Shown: positions 12,345-20,706 of the stretch, in pieces | Layout: the number at the start of each line of letters is the position of its first letter | Numbering within the stretch: position 1 is the stretch's first letter | Notes under the pieces: model-generated | What the model was told of the DNA's origin: nothing | The model's database searches: none | The model's input: the letters and a program-made list of their open reading frames with translations, nothing else | Position numbers and translations under genes: made by a program | Origin: Chara braunii | Taxonomy: Eukaryota > Streptophyta > Charophyceae > Charales > Characeae | DNA length: 31,570 bases | Direction: 5' to 3' | Assembly (NCBI GenBank): GCA_003427395.1 | Contig: BFEA01000163.1 | Location: 1,996,111 to 2,027,680, forward strand

Positions 12345-13167
12345 ATCTCTCAATCAGAGGATCCGCCCAATCAAGGAGCCAGCTTGCTTGATCGACGGAT
12401 TGTTAAATGATTGATTGATTGATTGATTGTTTATTAGTGAATCAAGTAGGGTTTCGTCAAATCTCTGCAATTTTTTTTTCTTTTTCGCAACTTCGGGTAT
12501 TAGCATTTCGTTTTTTTGTTTCACTCTGGCCATATTAGGTGAACAAGGGAGGTTGTCATATTCTCGGACTCGATCTATTCTCCTCTGAAAATAGGAAGTA
12601 CTAGGAACCTACATTCTATTTCGCGCAAATTTTTTTTTTCAAAATCACTTTTTTTTTTTTGAAAGCCGAAACGTTACGAAACCTTGCCTAGATCTCATTC
12701 ATAGCACTCCTGCGTAATGCCTCACTGATAGCAGATCGACAGATATACAAAAAAAGGGGGGGGGGGGGGGGGGGCCTTTTTTTTTTTTTTTTTTTTTTGG
12801 GGGGGGGGGGTAGGGCAAGATCTGAAAAAGGGGCGATCGACGTGGCCGCCGTACACTCACGCCAGAGATAAAGATCCGCAACAACAAAGGCGCATTTTTT
12901 TTCTTTTTGTTATTGTCGGGATGGAAAAATTTCTGTGTAAGTAAATGTTTGTCCGAGCGTGGCGTAGTTTTTAGTAAAGAGTCACTGACAGAAGGATAAC
13001 AAATGGACAGAATAACAAAAAAAGGGGGGGGGGGGGGGTGATCCTCTTCTTTTACTTTTTTATTTTAATTTTATTCTGTCAATTAGGACCGGGAATGGAA
13101 AGTGCGGTTTTGTTACCTTCCTGCCTTTCCCTCCCACTAACCCTTTTGTCTACATTCCCGGTTTGGT
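12345..13167 (+). other. Element leader with homopolymer runs
   Basis: This is the untranslated leader between the primer site and gag. It contains a short ATTG repeat (12406-12429), several T runs, and two A7-G tracts. No ORF in it is credible. Confidence 0.6.
12749..13038 (+). repeat. Two A7-G(n) homopolymer composites
   Basis: The first is A7 (12749-12755), G19 (12756-12774), CC, T22 (12777-12798) and G12 (12799-12810). The second is A7 (13017-13023) and G15 (13024-13038). Both begin with the word ACAAAAAAAG. The G runs could form quadruplexes. Exact run lengths may be affected by sequencing. Confidence 0.85.
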
Positions 13168-13280
13168 AAGTGCCACGTCAGCAGCAGTGCCACGACAGCA
13201 CTGCCACGATAGCAGTGCTAAGTCAGTAGCAGTGCCACGTCAGCAGTGCCACGACAGCAGCAGTACCAACGTCAGCAGTG
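13168..13280 (+). repeat. Short tandem repeats just upstream of gag
   Basis: Words of the form GTGCCACG(T/A)CAGCAGCA recur six to seven times with small variations and end 10 bases before the gag start codon. Confidence 0.85.
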
Positions 13281-13290
13281 CCCCGCCACC

Positions 13291-14879
13291 ATGACGGTTT
13301 CAGCATTGGACATGCCAGGCTAACTGGCCAATGAGTCCATTGCTGAGTATCGACAGGGGTTCCAAGCTCAGCTCGCACTGATCGAGGCTGAGGAACAGCG
13401 CCAGGCGGCAGCCGAGGCTGCCCGCCTGTAGGCTGAAGCGGAACCAGGAGCTGAAAAGCAGAGGCTTCAGGCCGCAGCTGACGCAGATGCCCAGGTCCGC
13501 CGCAAGGAGGCCAAGGATCTGCTGCAGTGGCACGAAGCCGCCAGCATCGACAAGCTCCAGTTCTGACATTTTGAACCATCCGAGAGCCACGAAGACGCGA
13601 CAGCGGAAGAGGAGCACAAGGAGTTTCTCTCCAAATTCGTGACCCGGTTGGTTTACACTTGTAACCACCTACAGTCTGACCTGGCGAATTTGCTAGACAG
13701 TGCGGAACCTCAAGGATCTGCACGAGGATGCTACATGGGCACTTCATTCCCGTATGCAGGACTTGGAGCTAGCAGCACAAGGACCAGATGCTGGCGAACC
13801 CAGTAGTACAGCCTCAACCCGCCAGTTGGAGCAAAGAGTTGACCATGTAGTTGCAATGCTCGGCGACATCAGCACCTTTGCCGCACCAGCCACCGTCAGC
13901 GAGCAGCTCGACACTTTGAAGACTGAGCTCAGGCAGATACACCAGCCGCCCGACAACGATGGCATCACCAGTGCATCGTGGCCATACAAGATGCCGACTT
14001 TCCGGATCGAGAAGTTTGAGGACTATACGCATCTGGACCCAGTGATCTGGTGGCAAGGCTTTACGACGAAGCTTTCGGGATTCATGACGTCCCCGCTCAC
14101 TTGTACATCTCGGTGTTTTTCCTCAACGCGAAGGGTGGATGCCAGATCTGGCTCAGCCACATGGCAACCATCCACAACGTCCAGGTCTCCGATCTGCACA
14201 AGAAGATCTCCTTGGAGGAGATGACGAGGGAATGGAAGAAGCGGTTCATTGTTGACGACGGCCCGACGCTCACCATTAACCGCCTCTTCAGCATGACTCA
14301 AGGCAACACACAGACACTCGACTAGCTCACGGAATGGCAAGAGATCGTGGCAACACCCGATCTTGACTTGCCATTTTCGCATCTGCTCCAGGAGTTCCAC
14401 AATCGGTCGTGTGCCGCCTTGAACCTCGCACTTGGTGCTCGAGAACAATACACGACCTTCGCCGAAACTATCGACAAGGCGCGTGAGATTATCAAGAGCA
14501 ACTGGGCTGCTGCACACGAGAAGTCTGCATGGCAGCCAACCTATGTGGAGAAAGGAAATTTTGGTCCGCGTCCGCAGCCAGTCGCTGCAGTCCAACCGGA
14601 CAACCTTGTGGAAGACCCGACAGCCACCCCAACATTACGTGAGGGAGATCAGGTGGCTGCCGTCCAGTCGCGAAGCAACAACAACTCTCGTATCAAAGGG
14701 AGGGCGACGAAAATGGACAGCCAGTACCATGGGTCAAGAACAGCTTGACCGAGGTAGAATACAAATACCGCAGCCGATACGGCTGCTGCTATTGGTGCAA
14801 CAATACCAAGCACAAGACCTCCCAATGCCAGGATCAAGGCAAGGAGGATGTTCGACCTCGAATCAGCTCGGGAAACTGA
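13291..14879 (+). pseudogene. gag: Decayed gag of the plus-strand element
   Basis: The start is an ATG at 13291 in a strong context (GCCACCATGA), opening MTVSALDMPG before the first stop. The frame then shows an E/A/Q-rich coiled-coil-like N-terminal part (13330-13560) with further stops. The capsid part is spread over three frames: frame 2 with FRIEKFEDYTHLDPVIWWQG (13700 to about 14065), frame 1 with LYISVFFLNAKGGCQIWL, LTREWKKRF-type motifs and IDKAREIIKSN (about 14050-14690, broken by TAG at 14323), and frame 3 with VPWVKNSLTEVEYKYRSRYG leading into a CCHC zinc knuckle C-YW-C-NNTK-H-KTSQ-C (Cys at 14787, 14796 and 14826, His at 14811). Frame 3 stops at 14877. Gag packages element RNA and the knuckle binds it. 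This copy cannot make a complete protein. Confidence 0.88.
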
Positions 14880-15673
14880 GCTGTGCGGGAGGTGAGGCGA
14901 CTCCACCTCTCACTCCACCAGATTCGGCCGCCTTGCTAGCGGCCTCCTACACATCTGGGGAGAATGCGGATGTCGCGAGTCCTCGGTTCACTTATGAGGA
15001 TTACACTGTCCACTTGGTCCCACCGTTGGACCAGCCACTCCACGTGCAACAATCCACCGCATGCACAGTTTCTCCACCATCGACAACCGTTTTGGCAGCT
15101 TCGCTGCCAACTTTCGCCGGGGATTCGACGTCATGGTCGAGACTTGAGAGACTCGACCCGTTCACGTTCGCCGACTTCCAATGGATGCCCCTTCCCCCAA
15201 CCGATGGATTGTCGAAACCACATTGCAACGTGCTCATGGCACAATTGTGGGATTACTTGCACACTGCAATACCAGCTCCGTTGATGGACGTCGGAGTAGA
15301 GGTTGATGACCTTCACGACTACGTTGCGAAGATCGACTGCGAGTTCAAAACACAACGGTACGACGACATCGACGTGCCATTGTTGTATATACGCATTCAG
15401 ATCGGAGAGGCGACCTGGAGCGCTTTGATCGATTCCGAAGCTACTCACAACTATATCAGCCAAGACTTTATGGTACGCGCTGGCCTTGGGCCACGCGTTC
15501 GGAGGAAGTCGCAGCCCACACAAGTCACATTGGCAGACGGTCACATGCACAAGTCAATCGACCGGTGCATTGATTCCGTCCCCATGTACTTCGCCCCGCG
15601 TGCAAGCGAGGTCGTGTCCTTCGACATTCTGGACACCAAATTCGAGCAGATTTGCAAGCATTTGCACCACTGA
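14880..15673 (+). pseudogene. Protease remnant of the plus-strand element
   Basis: A frame-2 stretch follows the zinc knuckle. After a Pro/Ser/Thr-rich linker it contains LYIRIQIGEATWSALIDSEA and HNYISQDFMVRAGLGPR, then QPTQVTLADGH and SFDILDTKF. This is a retropepsin-like aspartic protease of Ty3/gypsy type, which normally cuts the Gag-Pol polyprotein. The catalytic D-S/T-G triad reads D-S-E: the glycine codon is GAA at 15437-15439, so the enzyme should be inactive. The frame ends at 15673, about 120 bases before the polypurine tract; the RT, RNase H and integrase that normally follow are absent. The reading frame upstream of about 14880 in the same frame is a shadow of gag. Confidence 0.85.
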
Positions 15674-15795
15674 TCTACGCCGACTACGAGCGACGAAGTC
15701 TAGCTAAGTAAGCTTCACAACCTGCCCCTCCCACCCGGACTTTGGTCCGTCCCTTCGACAGGCAGCTTCGCCCTCACAAGTAAGCTCGGTCTTTC

Positions 15796-15808
15796 AAGGA
15801 GGGGGGGG
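15796..15808 (+). promoter_or_regulatory. Polypurine tract
   Basis: AAGGAGGGGGGGG directly abuts the 3' LTR start at 15809. This is the usual position of the RNase H-resistant primer for plus-strand DNA synthesis. Confidence 0.9.
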
Positions 15809-16084
15809 TGTGGCATACTGCGCAGCCACACGGGCCTGCAAGGCTCGACCAGATGGAAAAGTAAGTGCCCTCCAGGCCCTGTGTAGTTTCAGCGTCAAAG
15901 CCTAAAAAGGAGGGCCATTTTCAGGCCCTCACAAAGTCGACCTGCCCCGAAACTTAGGCGCCAAACCAGGATTTAGCGCAGACCATTTTTGGGCCTGTTT
16001 CAAGACAACCTTTGTTTGATCTTCAGCGCCAGGGTCTGGCACGTTTCGGCATGGGCAAGAGCAGCCTCTCGGACGGGCCAACAC

Positions 16085-16090
16085 TATATA
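16085..16090 (+). promoter_or_regulatory. TATA box of the LTR promoter (3' copy)
   Basis: CACTATATAGTACC matches a TATA box, about 276 bases into the LTR. The corresponding 5' LTR sequence is shortened to CCAGTACTGACCC and has no TATA. In the 3' LTR the box could drive transcription out into the flank. Confidence 0.65.
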
Positions 16091-16233
16091 GTACCCACCC
16101 GCCGTGCAGGCTGCAGGTGGTTCTTAGGGACTTCCCAAGCAGTTCACGGGGACTTCACGTGCAGGAGGCAGTCTTCAGGTTTCGGCAGCAGCACTCTCCA
16201 GGAGCGCTGCAGTAGTAGTAGCAGCCAGCGCTA

Positions 16234-16338
16234 CCGTCTTCCCCCGAACATAACGCACCCTAAAAAGGAATGTATACAAGCTATGTTTTCGGCCAGATAC
16301 AACCAAAATAAGGGTGCGTTGTGTTCGGGGGAAGATGG
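16234..16338. mobile_element. 105-bp MITE with TA target duplication
   Basis: Terminal inverted repeats of 27 bp (16234-16260 and 16312-16338; left end CCGTCTTCCCCCGAAC, right end GTTCGGGGGAAGATGG) match at 25 positions. The element is flanked by TA on both sides (16232-16233 and 16339-16340). The 5' LTR has the uninterrupted site GCGCTAGTAGTAG, which proves insertion with TA duplication. TA duplication is the mark of the Tc1/mariner superfamily. It encodes nothing and would need a transposase in trans. Confidence 0.93.
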
Positions 16339-16971
16339 TAGTAGTAGTCTTCAGCGCTGGGCGCTATTAGGAGCTTAGAGTAGCGTTGGGAGAGAGAGAG
16401 AGGGGGGAGGCGAGGGAGACTTACCTGTGGCGCCATAACTCAAGATTTGTCTTCCATGTACTTGCAACAAGGCGCCACCTTCACAGGTTATTACTCGGCA
16501 CAAGAAAGAGAGAGAGAGAGAGTCCCTTTTCTTCCTCCTCTCAGTCCACCATCTCTCCCTCACCCTCTCGCCACCTGACTTCTCAGTATCTGCAAACTAC
16601 GAGAGAGAGAGAGATTGGTGACTTTGGAACTTTACGACATTTGGATTCAGACTCGACATTGGGACTGAGACATCGGGCGAGGGATTATTTGGGACCTGTA
16701 TCGAAGACTCGGTGTTGACGACATTCCCATCTTCCCCCTCTTCTTCGTTTAATCCCTGTCCTCTTCGTTTGTGTATGGGTGGGGACTGGCGCACTCTTTC
16801 TGTGTGAGCGCCAGGCCCCTTCACACCATGGGATGATGATGATGTATGTTTGGTCCGCATTGCAACATTGATTGGACTGATCATTGGTATTTTAGCCTTC
16901 CGCTACGCTATCCTGTACTATGTGAGAGAGGTCGGTTCTTGTTCTGGTCTGTACCGTTATGGTATGCAACA

Positions 16972-16976
16972 TGCAG
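16972..16976. repeat. Target-site duplication, right copy
   Basis: TGCAG follows the 3' LTR and matches TCCAG at 10923-10927 in four of five bases. Confidence 0.7.
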
Positions 16977-17127
16977 CGTCCCTTACAACAGATGTATGCA
17001 CTTGCATGCATCTTCCCGTTTTGGTCGAGAGATCCTGAGACAGCCGCATTGATTGCTACCGAGGTGGGAGGATTTACCACTGCTGCACCCCGGTTTTTGA
17101 ACTAAACCGTGGCTGCAATTCCTGAAC

Positions 17128-18003
17128 GATCTTGACAACACCAATTTCTTTCCTTGGGAAGCATTAACTGCCAGATCCTACCTTGGCTTTCGTAATTACT
17201 ACTCTATCCGTTTTGCAAGGAATATGAGCAATAGCGAACTTCATAAATCAAACAGCATCATACACATGAGACCAAATAGTAGAATTGGATCATGAGTTTC
17301 ACCAAATAAGAGCACACCAAAAACTCATAATTGACAATGCTGGAATAATCTCATCATCATCGGCTCTGATGAAGAGACTGGGAGTGAGCTATAGTTATAC
17401 TACTAGAGCACACCCCCAGGCTAATGCTCCGGTTGAATGTGGTCACGCCACCTTGACTAACTTGCTAGCAAAATGGTGTGCTGGCAAGCCGTCAACATGG
17501 CGCGTCTATCTCAGAACTGCCCTATTTGTTGAGAATATAACCGTAAAACGGACTACTGGGTATGCTCCTGTTACGTTATGGTTTGGACGACATGCTACAT
17601 TCCCGATCGAGAGTTTCCTGACCACATTGCAAAAACAGGATATGAAAGTCGGGCTTTCTACAGAAGAATTGTTGGACCTGAGGGCCAGACAGATAAAAGC
17701 TATTGAGGAAAGAGTTGTATAGGCTGCTGCGTCAACTGCGGATAGCAGTCGGGCGGACAAAGTTAGATGGGATAAGCAACCCCGGGTTAGGAAGGAACCG
17801 TTGGAAGTGGGGGATATTGTACTCCTCTATGACTCTTCTCTTGAAAAGCAGTGGTCGAGGAAATTAGATAATCGATGGATGGGGCCATATCGTATTATTA
17901 AGAAAACAGAGCATGGAGGCACGAGATTGAGGAGATGGATGGAGCATATGGGCGAGATTGGGTTTCAGGATCACGCTTGAAGAAGTTTGTTCATAGGGAC
18001 TAA
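17128..18003 (+). pseudogene. Ty3/gypsy pol relic: RT thumb joined to integrase C-terminal part
   Basis: A frame-1 stretch at 17128-17250 reads FFPWEALTARSYLGFRNYYS and then RFARNMSNS, matching the RT connection region (compare RSFLGMTGYYCNFVKNYS in the minus-strand element here). From 17285 a frame-2 stretch gives the end of an integrase core, with LIIDNAG, then HPQANAPVECGHATL holding the catalytic Glu, then WRVYLRTALF and TGYAPVTLWFGR. A TAG at 17720 interrupts it, and it continues in the same frame through EVGDIVLLY and RWMGPYRI, the GPY/F module. A frameshift near 17940 moves the last residues (WVSGSRLKKFVHRD) to frame 1, ending at TAA 18001. RNase H and the integrase N-terminal zinc domain are missing. 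It is a different lineage from the element it adjoins. Confidence 0.82.
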
Positions 18004-19103
18004 ATAATGCCTTATTTTTCCTAACAGACATTGATACCACTGGCTGACTTGATTTTATGAGTAAGTATTTGTAAGATATATTTTCCATATTATGGACAGA
18101 CACATATGGACTTGTAATGAATTATTTGTTGACGTGATTTTTGTCATTATTCTTCGTTCTCGAGTAAGATAATTGAGGTGCATAATAATTTTTCAACCCC
18201 TGTAGAAATGATTCTCCGAGCATGCATCTCTTTTATTTCATATGTTGAATGTGTTTTGCTTGTGAAGGATGGGTGTGGACCATTTGTGCAAAGTTATGAC
18301 TTAGTGTGTAACATGTGGCTTCCTGAACGATAAGTATTCGTTCTGTAGGCACATGGTTTAATAAATATTATAAGTTTACATGTAGTACCTAGTCTTTATT
18401 GTGTTTTGATATTCCTTAAAAAGGTCAGCCTTGTAGGTGATAGTGAGGCTCATGCCGGAACTTGGTTCTTGGTCCATAACGAGATGATGTCATTTTCCTT
18501 GAAAAAGGGCAATGGCTACACTATCACCAAAAAGGAGGAAGGTGTCGTAACTTTGTTGAGACTCCGCCTACGGTGGGGAGCGACCGCTGCACATCACAAG
18601 GGTAGGGTTGGTCGTCTATCCTTGTGATATGCAGGGTCGCCGTGTCCTTATGATCCTCGTTTGACCAGCTTGGACTATATGGATGGGGTTGTCTCGCCCT
18701 GTAGGCGTGGCATTAACAGAGTTGCGATACTGGAATCGGAGGGAATGTGGTGAGGCTCGAATCTGAAGCGGGGCTTGATGTCGGGATGTTATCCTTCGCG
18801 GAGGATTACACCACTCCTCGACGCAATCACACGGAGTACGGGGGTATTAAGACATGAAAATCCTAGGTACTTGTGAAATTGCACAATCAGATGGGTATGA
18901 AACTCGGGTAAAGGACTTAAATAAATAGTTCTTGTATTGGATGGCTAGTTCAGATCATGTCTGAACGATTATCATAGGTTGGGTTATGGAGACCTATCAG
19001 GGGTTATTCCTGGCTCATTCTGGGAATTAGTTGAAGTTCAATACGGGTCTTCCAGAAGGGATGGTGGAGCACCGGAGCCTTGTTATTATTATCCCCGACA
19101 ACC
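18004..19103. other. Unassigned stretch after the pol relic
   Basis: This may hold the 3' LTR or flank of the relic, but no polypurine tract or LTR ends could be fixed. An ORF of 73 codons at 18406-18627 is unrecognised. Small hairpins occur: TCACAAGG/CCTTGTGA around 18594-18625 and GTTCAGA/TCTGAAC at 18949-18967. A B-box-like GGCTCGAATCT lies at 18754-18764. Confidence 0.4.
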
Positions 19104-19172
19104 GTGACTGTAGTATAGTGCGAGTATCCTTGTGTTACGTGGGAGGTCCAGGTTAAACTCCTGGCAACACAT
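19104..19172 (+). pseudogene. tRNA-Asp-like pseudogene, copy 1
   Basis: TGTAGTATAGTG...GAGTATCC matches the 5' half (D-arm region) of eukaryotic tRNA-Asp, and CCAGG-TTAAACT-CCTGG forms a perfect T-arm with a 7-nt loop, followed by CAACACA at the acceptor position. The acceptor stem does not pair and the anticodon stem is degenerate. The loop has TTAA where TTCRA is invariant, so C56 is lost and B-box function is doubtful. It is a tRNA pseudogene or the head of a tRNA-derived SINE. Confidence 0.6.
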
Positions 19173-19176
19173 GAGT

Positions 19177-19243
19177 GTGATGAAGTGTTGTGGATGCATC
19201 CCCATGGACACGAGAGACCTGGGTTAAATTCCCGGCGGTGATG
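19177..19243 (+). pseudogene. tRNA-Asp-like pseudogene, copy 2
   Basis: GTGATGAAGTGTTGTGGATG, then CATCCCC and GAGAGACCTGGG-TTAAATT-CCCGG, align with copy 1 and with tRNA-Asp. The T-stem CTGGG/CCCGG pairs with one wobble. It shares the unusual TTAA loop with copy 1, so the two probably arose by duplication of one already altered tRNA-like unit. Confidence 0.5.
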
Positions 19244-19323
19244 GTTGCTTGCCGAGATGATTAAAGTAATGTTTTCCAACCGAATGAATTTTGTTAGCCA
19301 GAACCATTAGAATAAAGTCCTTT

Positions 19324-19440
19324 GAATTTTGGGCTTCCAGGGGCTGAATCTGGGCCTGAGTGTCGAATTTTGGGCTTCCAGGGGCTGAATCTGGTTCCAG
19401 CCCGATGAGTGCAGAATGATTGTGAATTTTGGCTTCGAGG
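19324..19440. repeat. 41-bp-period tandem repeat
   Basis: GAATTTTGGGCTTCCAGGGG followed by CTGAATCTGG occurs at 19324 and 19365, with a third, partial and degenerate copy at about 19434. Confidence 0.9.
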
Positions 19441-20176
19441 GCATAACTCGTTTAATAGTAAGGAGTCCGTTTTTTCGGATATCCGCTGTTATAGTATCTG
19501 TGATTTTATTAAGATCGAAGGATACTGAGAGAGGTATCTGTAAAATTTTATATTGAGAGCACCGACCACGTGAACGACGTGGAAGTCGTTCAATGGGGTC
19601 CGGGAATGCTGTCGGGGCAGAAACCTTGACAAGGGTATCTGCCCGTGTTTTTCAACGTCGTACGCTGTCTGTCCTTTTTACTTAATTGGAGGACTTGATG
19701 AGATTGACGTGCCAAAGTTATTCAGACCAACACTACGACTGAGAGACTTTAAACTTTTTTTGAACCTGACGTCGTCGACGCAGGACGACATCAACATCCG
19801 TGTGGGATAACGGGAGTCGGCACTGTCTTACGCGGGTTTCGACAAGGCCGCAATAGTGTGCAGTCATGGGAAAACTAAAGTTAAAACTTAGTCTATCTAT
19901 AATAAGGTCGGGCGGCTGTTAAGCCGCGCGATTCAGGGCCTAAGCGGGCCAAAAAGGGGACGCTGCGACGAGATTGGATCGCGGCGTGAAGGAACGGTTT
20001 AGGGTCCATAGGGCTTATGTGTCGAGGACCCGGGGGCGAAGGCGTCGAGGCCGGTTGGATAAGGCAGCTGTTGAAGCTGTCGGCCGTCGATCCGCCCGCC
20101 AGCCACGACAGCAAGTTGGCTTAGCAAGTGTAGCCTGCTAGGCGCTAGGAAGGGGCCTGCAGGGCACCACGAGCCC
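19441..20176. other. Unassigned stretch with several hairpins
   Basis: Hairpins seen: TGAACGAC/GTCGTTCA at 19571-19592; a stem with a one-base bulge, GGGCAGA...TCTGCCC with inner CCTT/AAGG, at 19615-19644, followed by GTGTTTTTC; GCGGCT/AGCCGC at about 19913-19928; and GGGTCC/GGACCC near 20004-20033. No credible coding frame was seen. Confidence 0.45.
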
Positions 20177-20406
20177 TTTATATAGAAGGGCCGCTCCTTT
20201 TCTGATGTGAAAAGGAGCTAGCCCAGTAGGTACCGTCGCCAGATTGCACCCCGCAGACAATGGGATCAAACCTGACCAACGCACTACCGGGCTAGCTCCT
20301 TTTGGAGCAGCCCGTGACTTGACCAGGGGTGCGGCCGATTTTCGGTCGTGCGATCTTCAAGATGGCGCGGCTGAAATCAGCTGCGCCGAGATAGCATGAC
20401 CCCTGG
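20177..20406 (+). ncRNA. Candidate structured non-coding RNA locus with TATA box
   Basis: A TATA box (CTTTATATAGA, core at 20179-20184) lies about 30 bases before a run of strong inverted repeats. AAAAGGAGCTAGCCC (20210-20224) is exactly complementary to GGGCTAGCTCCTTTT (20289-20303) and enclosing pairs extend it by GTAG with one mismatch. The same AAAAGGAGC arm can instead pair with GCTCCTTTT at 20193-20201, so two mutually exclusive folds exist. A short hairpin GCTCC-TTTT-GGAGC follows at 20295-20308. Next comes a three-way-junction form: closing stem CCAGGGGT/ACCCCTGG (20323-20330 and 20399-20406), hairpin CGGCCGA/TCGGTCG (20332-20348, one G-U) and hairpin GGCGCGGCTGA/TCAGCTGCGCC (20364-20387, one G-U). 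No family I know matches. It may be a miRNA-like precursor, a 5' leader, or an element end. Confidence 0.4.
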
Positions 20407-20706
20407 GTAAGGACGACACGCATATATCGAGAAAGGGGCGAAATTTTATTTTTCTTATTTTGAAAAAAAAAAAAAACCTTACCTGTTCCGTAGCTGGACG
20501 CGTAAGCATCCAGGTACGAGCACAAAGGAGACAGCAACAATGTCGAGGTAAGTTGGTTCGTTTTTTTTTGTTGTTTTTCTTTTGTTTTTTGGGTTTTTTT
20601 GTTTCTGGTGTCATCGGGGCAAAGCGACCCGACGGGAAGTGACTGTTGGGGGAGAAGAGGAAAAAAAAAGAGAAAAAAAGAAAAAAACTAAACTAAACTA
20701 AAACGA
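20407..20706. other. Stretch with alternating T-rich and A-rich tracts
   Basis: An A run at 20462-20475, T-rich sequence at 20561-20602 and purine-rich sequence at 20643-20690 alternate. A consensus donor GAG|GTAAGTTGG lies at about 20549. No gene was recognised. Confidence 0.4.

Larger units (their letters stand above)
10928..16971 (+). mobile_element. Non-autonomous LTR retrotransposon, structurally complete
   Basis: The element is bounded by two related LTRs (10928-12327 and 15809-16971) that begin TGTTGCATAC or TGTGGCATAC and end GTATGCAACA, so the termini form inverted repeats with the standard TG...CA ends. TCCAG precedes the first LTR and TGCAG follows the second, a 5-bp target duplication with one mismatch. 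Between the LTRs are a tRNA-Met primer-binding site, a GC-rich leader, a decayed gag with zinc knuckle, a protease remnant, and a polypurine tract. There is no reverse transcriptase, RNase H or integrase, although only 3.5 kb of internal sequence exists, so it must have been mobilised by an autonomous relative, if at all. The Gag sequence marks it as Ty3/gypsy-type. LTR differences and many disabling mutations in gag indicate an old insertion. Confidence 0.93.
15809..16971 (+). repeat. 3' LTR of the plus-strand element
   Basis: It is 1163 bases, starting TGTGGCATAC and ending GTATGCAACA. It contains a TATA box at 16085-16090 missing from the 5' LTR, a 105-bp MITE at 16234-16338, and GA tracts near 16388, 16504 and 16601. 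It lacks the 5' LTR segment that holds the AATAAA hairpin; the junction reads TTTGGTCCGCATTG near 16850. Confidence 0.93.

Noticed and set aside
14432-14880. First third of the 413-codon frame as a separate protein
   Set aside because: It overlaps gag in another frame; the Gag and zinc-knuckle translations in frames 1 and 3 explain this stretch.
18754-18764. B-box-like GGCTCGAATCT as a third tRNA-like unit
   Set aside because: Only the B-box resembles a tRNA; no D-arm or pairing T-stem was found around it.
20650-20700. CTAAACTAAACTAAA as telomeric repeat
   Set aside because: The plant telomere unit is TTTAGGG (CCCTAAA); the G-run is missing here, so this is only a short A-rich repeat.
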